Shown: piece after piece, positions 33,512 through 40,844 of the stretch
Layout of the letters: every line of letters begins with the position of its first letter
Position numbering within the stretch: position 1 is the stretch's first letter
Source: DATDVD01 sp035290065
Lineage (GTDB): Bacteria > Pseudomonadota > Gammaproteobacteria > Coxiellales > Coxiellaceae
Direction of reading: 5' to 3'
Assembly: GCA_035290065.1 (NCBI GenBank)
Contig: DATDVD010000012.1
Span: forward strand, 1 to 45,438
DNA: 45,438 nucleotides
Notes under the pieces: model-generated
What the model was told of the DNA's origin: nothing
The model's input: only the letters and a program-made list of their open reading frames with translations
Databases searched by the model: none
Program-made: the position numbers and the translations under genes

Positions 33512-35194
33512 ATGCCCAAATATCTTATTACTAGCGCTTTACCCTATATCAATGGAATTAAACATTTAGGAAATTTAATTGGCTCATTACTCCCAGCCGA
33601 TGTTTACGCACGCCATCTTCGGCAGGAAGGGGAAGAAGTGTTGTATATTTGTGGGACGGATGAACACGGTACGCCGGCAGAATTAGCAGCGGCGGAACAC
33701 GATCAGCCGATTCAAGACTATTGCGAGAGCATGTTCCATACCCAAGCGGCTATTTATAAACAATTTCGCCTTTCGTTTGATTATTTTGGACGTAGTTCTG
33801 ACTCTGAAAATCATGCATTAACCCGATCTATTTTTACGGCGTTGGATAAAAATGGCTATATTGAAACGCGTGATATTCAACAAATATATTCGTTAGTGGA
33901 TAAACGCTATTTGCCCGATCGTTATGTGCAAGGACGTTGTCCGCATTGCCAATATGAACGTGCGCGAGGTGATCAGTGTGAATCCTGCGGTCGTTTGTTA
34001 AATCCCACAGACTTATTAGACCCACAATCCGCTATTAGTGGTAGCCGTGCGATTGAATTACGTTCCACTCCCCATCTTTTTTTACAACTCAACGCTTTAG
34101 AGCAAAAAGTGCAAACCTGGGTAGACTCCCATACGGAATGGCCCACCGTGACAAAAGGCATTGCTAAAAAATGGTTAAAAGAAGGGTTGCGAGAACGCTG
34201 CATTACACGGGATTTGGAGTGGGGCGTTAAAGTACCCAAAGCTGGATTTGAAAATAAAGTATTTTATGTATGGTTTGATGCGCCCAATGCGTATATAGCG
34301 ATGACCGAAGCATGGGCGAAGCAAACAGGGCATCCTGATACCTGGCGCGTGTGGTGGAGTCAAAGCGAAGAAATTCAGTATGCACAATTTATGGCGAAAG
34401 ATAATGTGCCTTTTCACGCTATTTTTTGGCCAGCGATGTTATTAGGAACGGGTGAGAATTGGAAATTAGCCGATACCATTAAAAGCTTTAGTTGGTTGAC
34501 CTATGAAGGGGGGAAATTTTCCACCAGCCAAAAACGCGGTGTATTTACGGATCAAGCACTTGAATTATTCCCAGCGGATTATTGGCGGTATTATTTGTTA
34601 TCTATTGCGCCAGAAGATGCGGACTCGGATTTTACGTTTGAAGATTTTGCCCAAACAATTAATAAAGATTTAGCGGATGTATTGGGTAATTTTGTAGGCC
34701 GTGTAACGGCTTTAGTGAATAAATATTTTTCTGCGACTGTACCGATTCGCGTTAAGGATGTACCTGCTGAATTAAAGTCAGCGTGTGGAACGCAATTAAC
34801 GTTGATGAATCAATCCTTGCGTGATTGCAAATTTCGTCAAGCCGCTCAGCAATTGCGCGCTTTATGGGTGATAGGCAATGAATTTATTACCACCGCAGAA
34901 CCGTGGAAAGTAATGAAAACGGATGCTGAAAAAGGAGGGGAGATTTTAAATACGTGTTTGCATTTAATTCGGTTATTTGCAATTGCTACCACGTCTTTTA
35001 CACCCACGATTGCTGAAACCTTGTTTGAAATTATTGGTATTTCTTCTAAGCCGGAAACCTTCTCTTTCAAAGAAGCTCTTGATTTTGACGCATTAAAAGC
35101 AGGCGCGTCTATTTTTCCGCACCCTGTTTTATTTACCAAAATACAGCCAGAACAAGTAGAGCAGCTTAAATCAGATTTCTCTGGAATCCCGTAG
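33512..35194 (+). CDS. metG: Methionyl-tRNA synthetase, KFSTSQ type
   Basis: Charges tRNA-Met, cytosolic class I enzyme. The 560-residue protein has the HIGH equivalent HLGN (residues 18-21), a single zinc knuckle (CPHC then CESC, near 150-165), and the KMSKS equivalent KFSTSQ near residue 334 followed by KRGVF. The last form is typical of archaeal-, eukaryotic- or chlamydial-like MetRS rather than the KMSKS of E. coli. The C-terminal tRNA-binding/dimerisation domain of E. coli MetG (677 residues) is absent. The stop codon TAG is supplied by the GTAG head of REP copy 4, so the last residues may differ from the ancestral end. Confidence 0.92.
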   Translation: MPKYLITSALPYINGIKHLGNLIGSLLPADVYARHLRQEGEEVLYICGTDEHGTPAELAAAEHDQPIQDYCESMFHTQAAIYKQFRLSFDYFGRSSDSENHALTRSIFTALDKNGYIETRDIQQIYSLVDKRYLPDRYVQGRCPHCQYERARGDQCESCGRLLNPTDLLDPQSAISGSRAIELRSTPHLFLQLNALEQKVQTWVDSHTEWPTVTKGIAKKWLKEGLRERCITRDLEWGVKVPKAGFENKVFYVWFDAPNAYIAMTEAWAKQTGHPDTWRVWWSQSEEIQYAQFMAKDNVPFHAIFWPAMLLGTGENWKLADTIKSFSWLTYEGGKFSTSQKRGVFTDQALELFPADYWRYYLLSIAPEDADSDFTFEDFAQTINKDLADVLGNFVGRVTALVNKYFSATVPIRVKDVPAELKSACGTQLTLMNQSLRDCKFRQAAQQLRALWVIGNEFITTAEPWKVMKTDAEKGGEILNTCLHLIRLFAIATTSFTPTIAETLFEIIGISSKPETFSFKEALDFDALKAGASIFPHPVLFTKIQPEQVEQLKSDFSGIP

Positions 35195-35273
35195 GGGCAG
35201 ACCGTGGTCTGCCCAGAAACGCAGCACAAGGTTTATGATGAAGGAAGAAGGGCAGACCACGGTCTGCCCCTAC
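35191..35273 (+). repeat. REP/BIME element copy 4 (83 bp)
   Basis: Both arms CC type (GTAG plus GGGCAGACC-GT-GGTCTGCCC and its inverse). The linker keeps only GCAGCACAAG of the shared core and is four bases longer than in copies 1-3. The element begins in the metG stop codon and ends 47 bases before the stop of the converging gene, so it separates two converging transcripts and could act as their terminator or 3' stabiliser. Confidence 0.88.
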
Positions 35274-35319
35274 AATGGATATAACCTCTGTTTTCAGTTG
35301 GCCTCAATCGGCTACACTA

Positions 35320-36999
35320 TTAATAAGCTCTGGTTGCTTGTGAAGGTGTGACACCAAAGGCAGGATTAGGTTGCTGCACCACACCTCTAGGTGGGCCGCC
35401 CATCATTCTAAGCGCAGCAGCACCGCTGGGAGAGATAGGCAGTGGAATCCCCCCAGGCGGCAGCGCAGCATCCCTAATCCTCGATCTTCCTATAGCCAGC
35501 ATGACGGGAGGAGAAGTTTGCGGATTGCCTTTTGCCTCTTCCACAGTGTTTCGAAATACTTTGTTAACCGTCAGAATACCTGCCTTTACCGAAAATCCAA
35601 CTTCTGCAATCGTTGCTAAGATACAAATAGCTACCATAAGGGGATAGGCAGCACTTGTTCCGACGGTATTCACTAACACGGGCATCAATCCGCTTCCCAT
35701 CTCTTTAAAAGTCATGACAACGCCGGTCATCGCTAATGGAACAATGGCAAGGGTTAACATAACTTTTAACGAAAATTTAAATTTATAAAAAGCTAAGGAT
35801 TGGTTCGCAAGCGCGTTCTGTAATCCTAATGGATTGTTGTGATTTAAAGCGGATTCTAACGTGTTTATTTCACCTTCCAAAGCTGCTGTCTTTGCACCTG
35901 GTTTTTTACGTTCTGCTTTTTTTGCCGTTAGCAATTGTTTAGCGCAGTAACGCTGCCAATTAAATAATTTACCAAAGTAATCTCCTGCGCGCTTTATCAC
36001 TTCATCACGCGTTTCTTTTTTGAACAAATAGGCTCCTTGTTCAAAAAGTTCCATGCAAAGCTTCATCGAAATCACCGCGGTTGCAATCACCGTAATAAGG
36101 GCAATGCCAACGGCAAAACCGGTAAGTCCAGAACCGGCAGGAATAAAGTGAAAAATTTGGGGTAAGCTTTTGAGGCCAATACTAGGGGCTCCTACAATAC
36201 TGCTGTAGGTTAAGCCTCCTACCGCGATACCGGAGGCAATACTTCCTACGATCGCTAACAAATTTAGTAAAATACGAGGCACTCGAGGCGTATTTTTAAT
36301 GTCTAAATCGATTGATCCCAGTTTGAGCCTTTTTTCGCGTTGCGGTGTTTTTTCGCTCGCTTTAATTTGTTCACGCTCTTCTGCATGCCAGCCGAACACA
36401 TTATTAGCCGCTTCAGAGGTTTTAGAGGTGGTGATACAAAAATTTAACACGAAGGTAGCAATGGCTGCAAAACCACAGAATACGTAACGCGTAATGGTGA
36501 TGGTTTCTGGGAAAAGAGAAACATTCAGCAGCGTACTGATCAGTACTAAGGCACTATAAGCCGCTGCAAAAAGAAAGGCGATTAAGAAAGCCTTACGCCA
36601 TCCAATATTACGTCCTAACCCTAAGGCGAACATGGGGAATAAACCCAGCCAGGCAATCAGCAAAATGCCTCCTGCGCCAGCCAGTGGAGTCATGAGTAAG
36701 TAAATGGCTGCAAAAATAGTGACCCCGCAGGAAATCCCATATCCTAGGGCAATTAATCGGTCCACCAGCCAAGAGCCCCAGCCTTCCGGTTGTACGGAAG
36801 TAGCGCTGCCGGCGTTATAAGAATTAAAGGTGCCGGTGATAAGCCCGAGCACTACTAGAAAGGGATTTTTCCCCCCTCCATTGCCGGCTAAGTCGCCGTT
36901 ATTGAGGGCATTAAAGCCTTGAGAGGCTTGGAGGCCCCTGTCTTTTATGCGCGTGTATTTATTTCTTAAGTCTCTTTCGGTGAGAGTTCTTGTTACCAT
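35320..36999 (-). CDS. Large polytopic membrane protein of unknown function A (candidate Dot/Icm-related)
   Basis: No family recognised. The 559-residue protein has a polar N-terminus (about 45 residues), a cluster of four or five hydrophobic helices (about 80-195), a charged loop, two helices (about 240-315), a long charged middle (about 320-410, partly coiled-coil prone) and two or three further helices (about 415-480). It ends in a Pro/Gly-rich tail of about 70 residues. Start at 36999 is chosen because AGAAGG lies eight bases before it; the ATG at 37005 is only two bases from that site. Its upstream region holds a PmrA-box-like direct repeat and a -10. It follows the equally odd gene at 37283-39109 but has its own promoter. 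Effector or envelope protein are both possible. Confidence 0.6.
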   Translation of the reverse strand: MVTRTLTERDLRNKYTRIKDRGLQASQGFNALNNGDLAGNGGGKNPFLVVLGLITGTFNSYNAGSATSVQPEGWGSWLVDRLIALGYGISCGVTIFAAIYLLMTPLAGAGGILLIAWLGLFPMFALGLGRNIGWRKAFLIAFLFAAAYSALVLISTLLNVSLFPETITITRYVFCGFAAIATFVLNFCITTSKTSEAANNVFGWHAEEREQIKASEKTPQREKRLKLGSIDLDIKNTPRVPRILLNLLAIVGSIASGIAVGGLTYSSIVGAPSIGLKSLPQIFHFIPAGSGLTGFAVGIALITVIATAVISMKLCMELFEQGAYLFKKETRDEVIKRAGDYFGKLFNWQRYCAKQLLTAKKAERKKPGAKTAALEGEINTLESALNHNNPLGLQNALANQSLAFYKFKFSLKVMLTLAIVPLAMTGVVMTFKEMGSGLMPVLVNTVGTSAAYPLMVAICILATIAEVGFSVKAGILTVNKVFRNTVEEAKGNPQTSPPVMLAIGRSRIRDAALPPGGIPLPISPSGAAALRMMGGPPRGVVQQPNPAFGVTPSQATRAY

Positions 37000-37066
37000 G
37001 GTCATAGCCTTCTTGTTAAAAATTTATAACAAATAGCCAACTCCTTGCCAGAGGCCCATGCTTTCA

Positions 37067-37099
37067 ATTTTATCAGTATTTGCTTAAGGAACTATTAAA
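37067..37099 (-). promoter_or_regulatory. PmrA-box-like direct repeat and -10 upstream of protein A
   Basis: Minus strand: TTTAATAGT-TC-CTTAAGCAA (37099 to about 37080), giving a TTTAA-N6-CTTAA direct repeat. Eleven bases later comes TAAAAT (37072-37067), the spacing seen for OmpR-type activators between the second half-site and the -10. The expected start near 37060 leaves a leader of about 60 bases. The consensus used, cTTAATatT-N2-cTTAATatT, is the published Legionella/Coxiella PmrA site, quoted from memory. Confidence 0.45.
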
Positions 37100-37230
37100 T
37101 AAAAGACAGGCGTGGCAATTGGTTTGCTACACCCGTTTAGGATGGCGATGCTTGATAAGGGAAATAATTGTACTAGCATCTAATGAGTTCATACCCTTTA
37201 ATCCTATCAAATTCCTGGGTAAAAGCAAGC

Positions 37231-37270
37231 AAAAAAATAGCCTGGGCTATAGGGAAGCCCAGGCTATTTT
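37231..37270 (-). terminator. Strong intrinsic terminator of the gene at 37283-39109
   Basis: Perfect 15-bp stem, AAAATAGCCTGGGCT (37234-37248) / AGCCCAGGCTATTTT (37256-37270), seven-base loop. On the minus strand it is followed by a run of T residues (plus-strand A at 37231-37237, partly within the stem). It lies 13 bases after the stop, so the two polytopic genes are separate transcription units. Confidence 0.88.
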
Positions 37271-37282
37271 AATTATTATCTT

Positions 37283-39109
37283 TTAGCGTTGTTGCGGTTG
37301 CGTTGGTAAAGGCATGCCGCCCTCTACTGGCACCACGCCTGCTACAACCAGTGGGTTTACTCTATCGGTAGCGTCAGCAGCGGCAGCATCGAGCAGGCGG
37401 CGGGGGGCCCTTAGGCGAAGACCGCCACCGCCGCCTCCTTGACCTACGCCAGGTCTTCTGCCGCCGGCGTCAGCAGCCAACGGCAAAACGCCATCAGCTG
37501 CTGCTACCCCAGCAGGAGATCGGGGTACATAATCTGCCACTCGTTTTGCAAAGTCTTTTCTCTTCCTTACGGGAACTCCGCCAATATTAAGCCCACAGGA
37601 AAACATCAGCTCGAAGAGGCCTGCTATGCCTTTCAGGGCGCGAATGGCTGTTTTAGCGATCACCATCATCATATTAGCCGTACCGTTGGCCAATACCAGT
37701 AAGATGGAGACGCCATTATGAATTTTCATAGCCGCAGAGTCATAGCTATTGCGAAGGCTTCCCAGAAACTCAAATACATCTCTTGAAAAGAATTTTACCC
37801 CATTGAAAAGCGTTAGCGGTAAAAAGCTAACGAATATCACCGCGGTGTTAATCCATTGGAATAATACCGCATGGCTGCTTCCATTTTTCAGCATGGCATT
37901 AGCGGCATCACCGGCTAAGGCGTGAGCAAAGAAACAGAGGCCTCCCAGGATTAATAGGGTGGCGAGAACCGCCAACACTTTTTGTGCTGTTTTAGCTTTA
38001 TCCCAACCGTAGGCTTCTTTAAGAGAGTTGAGCCATCCATTTTTTGAAAAGCTAGCATAGTCAGCAAAAAACAACCCTATGCCGCAAAAAAAGGTTACTC
38101 CCCCAAACATCCAGCCCATGGGGCCACCAATAGGAGCTAAGAAATGTAGAGGGCCGGTCAAACTTTCCGCGAAAAATCCTTTAACGGCGGCCCCAAAGCA
38201 GAAGGCTGCTGTGAGGACGATGGCACTGCTGAGCACCATTCCTATTATTTGACCCGCTTTGGAGGGAGGAACAGGAGCGTCGGGTTTCACGACAGCAGGA
38301 TCGTTAAGGGTAAAAATTTCGTTCAGGCCACTTAACGAGAAAGTTTGCCCCATACCTCGCCGAACTAAGCCGAAGTTAACTAAGGCACTAATGGCACAAA
38401 ATCCTAGCGTGATTCCCAAAAGCGACGTTAAGGGGGTAAAGCCAGGAATAGTGGTGATGCCTTGGCCGAGAGCGTATACAATAGCGGTTATCATGATTAC
38501 CCAGAGCCAGGATCGTTTTGCTATCCGTCCGCATTTGTCTAAAAAGGATAGTTTATTAAAATCGTCATCCGTATCTTGCCCACGGATACCAAACATCCAG
38601 AGAAAACGGTCCCATGCGCCGGGTATAAAGAAAACAAGGGGAAGGGCAAACATCGCCGTGAGCTCCACGGTGGCCATGAGTAAGCTTAAAGAATAAATAA
38701 AAAGGGAGTTTATCCGCCCTCGGTTTTTAAAATTTCTTACGACGATCGTGTCATAACCTAGGAGATTCCAGAAAAAAGCGGTAAACCAAATCATGTCGCG
38801 CGCCCGTTCCCAAATTTCTGAAGCTAGCTTTTGTCTTTCCGCTTCATCTAATGCCATTTCCTGTGGGGTTTTTTGATCATCTTTATCCGCTATGAAATCT
38901 TTTGCTTGCGCTTCTAGGGCTTCTTCTGCGACTGGCGCCGCCACCTTTGCTCTTTCTACCTCAACCTGTGCCTTTACTCTTTCAGCCGTTATTACCAGAC
39001 GAGCCATCCGCGTTGAATCTGTGTGAGTAATAGTGTCAAGAGGCTTTCTAGCCGCCCCTGTATCTTTCAGAACCGCTCTTAATTTTTTCTCGAGAACTGG
39101 AGTGGCCAT
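37283..39109 (-). CDS. Large polytopic membrane protein of unknown function B (candidate Dot/Icm-related)
   Basis: No family recognised. The 608-residue protein starts with about 110 polar, Ala/Glu/Lys-rich residues that look coiled-coil prone, then about ten hydrophobic helices (spread over roughly 130-165, 200-250, 285-350, 385-450 and 475-520). It ends in an Ala/Gly/Pro/Arg-rich low-complexity tail of about 90 residues with a Gly run (VGQGGGGGGLRLR). The start has AGGGG seven bases before the ATG. General plan (many helices, low-complexity C-terminal tail) resembles protein A downstream; distant paralogy is possible but not shown. The tail is richer in G and C than its surroundings. A PmrA-box-like repeat lies about 185 bases upstream. 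Confidence 0.6.
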   Translation of the reverse strand: MATPVLEKKLRAVLKDTGAARKPLDTITHTDSTRMARLVITAERVKAQVEVERAKVAAPVAEEALEAQAKDFIADKDDQKTPQEMALDEAERQKLASEIWERARDMIWFTAFFWNLLGYDTIVVRNFKNRGRINSLFIYSLSLLMATVELTAMFALPLVFFIPGAWDRFLWMFGIRGQDTDDDFNKLSFLDKCGRIAKRSWLWVIMITAIVYALGQGITTIPGFTPLTSLLGITLGFCAISALVNFGLVRRGMGQTFSLSGLNEIFTLNDPAVVKPDAPVPPSKAGQIIGMVLSSAIVLTAAFCFGAAVKGFFAESLTGPLHFLAPIGGPMGWMFGGVTFFCGIGLFFADYASFSKNGWLNSLKEAYGWDKAKTAQKVLAVLATLLILGGLCFFAHALAGDAANAMLKNGSSHAVLFQWINTAVIFVSFLPLTLFNGVKFFSRDVFEFLGSLRNSYDSAAMKIHNGVSILLVLANGTANMMMVIAKTAIRALKGIAGLFELMFSCGLNIGGVPVRKRKDFAKRVADYVPRSPAGVAAADGVLPLAADAGGRRPGVGQGGGGGGLRLRAPRRLLDAAAADATDRVNPLVVAGVVPVEGGMPLPTQPQQR

Positions 39110-39418
39110 GGTAAATCCCCTTTTGATTCCACTTTAAACCAATAGAAAAATCCACACGCTACCCAGATGGAATGCGCGAGATGGAGGTAGATTTCTCTAT
39201 ACTTTCAGTTAAACGCTTTTGAGCTATTTTCGCAATTAAATCTTTTTATTAAAGAGAACCCAGTGCAAAATTTACACACTTTATTTTTAGAAACCTTAAG
39301 AAAAGCTTAAGGCAGTGAAAATTTAGGTTTGCGCAACCCCCATGGACTCTGGCTCGCTCTTAATCTAGGTGGCTAATAATGTATGGATCTCTTGGGAGGG
39401 GTGCTTTAGGATGGTGGA
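39110..39418. other. Regulatory gap between protein B and the YgjP-like gene
   Basis: 309 bases without a gene, AT-rich, between two divergent genes. It holds the PmrA-box-like repeat (39292-39311) and AT-rich stretches that could supply -10 elements for the minus-strand gene. Nothing else recognisable. The sequence just before 39419 (TTTAGGATGGTGGA) could be read either as a weak ribosome binding site or a weak -10. Confidence 0.4.
39292..39311 (-). promoter_or_regulatory. PmrA-box-like direct repeat upstream of protein B
   Basis: Minus strand CTTAAGCTT-TT-CTTAAGGTT: two 9-base half sites, two bases apart, each matching seven of nine positions of the Legionella/Coxiella PmrA consensus cTTAATatT-N2-cTTAATatT (from memory). 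AT-rich sequence resembling a -10 (TAAAGT) follows about 12 bases after the second CTTAA. The site is also a 7-bp inverted repeat (CCTTAAG-N5-CTTAAGG), so a simple hairpin is an alternative. Confidence 0.45.
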
Positions 39419-40147
39419 ATGACTGCTGATTTTTCTTGGCCGCCCCCTTATTCCATCCGCCGTTCAGCTCGAGCAAGGCAAATAAAATTACAGATTACGC
39501 CGATACGGGGGTTGGAAATTGTTTTACCCAAACGAGCTAATCTCACCTGGGCTCTACAATTTTTGGAAGATCGAAGAGCATGGATAGAAAAGCATTTGCC
39601 ACCTATTTTGTATCACCATCAACAAATCGCGCTAGTGAAACATCAGCGTCCTATGACCTTATTATTGCGTGCCCGAGACGAATGCTGGACAATTGTTTAC
39701 AACGAGAAAGCTCAACAAGGTATTCGTTTTAAAATACAGGATGAAAAATTACATATTACAGGAAATACAAGCGAAATAACGCTTCTTTATGTGGCATTAG
39801 TGCGATGGATTAAACGGCAGGCCGGTGTTTTTTTAACGACGGAATTAGACGCTGTAAGTCGAGCATGCCAGTTGCCGTATCGTTCCGTTCATATACGTGG
39901 ACAAAAAACGCGATGGGGGAGTTGTTCGCGCGATAAACGTATTAATTTAAATTATAGTTTAATGTTTTTCCCCTATCGATTGATGCGATATGTATTAATT
40001 CATGAATTGTGTCATACGGTTCATATGGATCACTCGTCTCGTTTTTGGGCATTGGTAGGTCAGTATGAACCGGAGTATCCATCGCTCAGACAGGCTCTTA
40101 GAAAAGCGGGGGAATATTTGCCGGTTTGGTTACGGAAATTAGAATAA
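39419..40147 (+). CDS. YgjP-like metal-dependent hydrolase
   Basis: Putative zinc metallopeptidase of the YgjP/DUF45 (M48-related) family. The 242-residue protein has an N-terminal beta-rich part (YSIRRSARARQIKLQI), the RGQKTRWGSCSRDKRINLNY motif near residue 160 and the zinc site HELCHTVHMDHSSRFW near residue 195. It belongs to a widespread group of uncharacterised small metalloproteins. A weak AGGA lies upstream of the ATG; start otherwise ambiguous. Not obviously linked in function to its neighbours. Confidence 0.88.
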   Translation: MTADFSWPPPYSIRRSARARQIKLQITPIRGLEIVLPKRANLTWALQFLEDRRAWIEKHLPPILYHHQQIALVKHQRPMTLLLRARDECWTIVYNEKAQQGIRFKIQDEKLHITGNTSEITLLYVALVRWIKRQAGVFLTTELDAVSRACQLPYRSVHIRGQKTRWGSCSRDKRINLNYSLMFFPYRLMRYVLIHELCHTVHMDHSSRFWALVGQYEPEYPSLRQALRKAGEYLPVWLRKLE

Positions 40148-40293
40148 GTAGGATCAGCTCTAGCAACCAGGGTGGTGCAAGAAGCCCAACGAGCAAGCTG
40201 ATTAGCTGACGCTCGTGCCTCGCATTCCCCAGTTGTTTTTCCTCTATAACTTGGTAGGCTATGGAGGGGATTCATCCGTAGGGAGGTATTTGT

Positions 40294-40800
40294 ATGGCTA
40301 CCACGTTCTTCCGACTCACGTGTCTGGGATCCATTCTATTACTCAGTGGCTTTAATGGGTTTAAGGACAAAACGGTCTATCCGGCGGGGTGTAAACCGAT
40401 TCAAGCGAGTTTTCAGCAAGGTGGTTGGGTGTTATCTCCTCAGCCAGGTGATTCATCCTCGCCTTCTTCTAAATTGTATGTAATTTATAATGATTCTCAG
40501 CAAGCCCTCGTGCTGGACCGAATAACAGCTTCGTTTCCGGGTGCCCAGGCAGGTTGGCGTTCGCCAATTGCCCCTAATCGTTGGTCGGCATTAATGTTAA
40601 ATGATTCCAATTTTGTTTTATCGTGTCAGAAGCAGCAAGGGACGCTGGTGGAGCAGGTGAATTGTAAACAGAAGATTCGAGTTTGTCGGATTCCAATGCC
40701 TGTACCCGCTTCAGGCACTGCTTCCGGTAGTTACTGGTTGAGTGAAAGTGTTTCGTTGTCGCGGTTAGAGAAGGCTATTGAGCATCAGAATGCTCCTTAG
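40294..40800 (+). CDS. Small secreted protein with four cysteines (EnhB-like?)
   Basis: A 168-residue protein with a signal peptide (about residues 1-22, hydrophobic LGSILLLSG) and four cysteines in the mature part (C33, C111, C124, C131), suggesting two disulfides. The segment AGWRSPIAPNRWSALML and the NCKQKIRVCRI end recall small Legionella/Coxiella periplasmic proteins annotated as enhanced-entry protein EnhB; that likeness is from memory and weak. The start has GGGAGG with a seven-base gap. Nothing characteristic was found in the 146 bases upstream. Confidence 0.6.
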   Translation: MATTFFRLTCLGSILLLSGFNGFKDKTVYPAGCKPIQASFQQGGWVLSPQPGDSSSPSSKLYVIYNDSQQALVLDRITASFPGAQAGWRSPIAPNRWSALMLNDSNFVLSCQKQQGTLVEQVNCKQKIRVCRIPMPVPASGTASGSYWLSESVSLSRLEKAIEHQNAP

Positions 40801-40828
40801 GTTTCATATAGCGGCTAATTCATTGATC

Positions 40829-40837
40829 TGCTATATT
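40829..40837 (+). promoter_or_regulatory. Extended -10 upstream of rnr, likely leaderless
   Basis: TGC-TATATT (40829-40837), eight bases before the rnr ATG at 40845, with no ribosome binding site between. No good -35 is visible, consistent with an extended -10 promoter. Confidence 0.45.
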
Positions 40838-40844
40838 GAAGTTT

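Noticed and set aside
37080..37286. 68-codon open frame on the plus strand
   Set aside because: Runs through the terminator hairpin and PmrA-like region, no ribosome binding site, composition unlike a protein.
40060..40275. 71-codon minus-strand frame after the YgjP-like gene
   Set aside because: Antisense to a clear gene for over a third of its length, no start signals; treated as chance.
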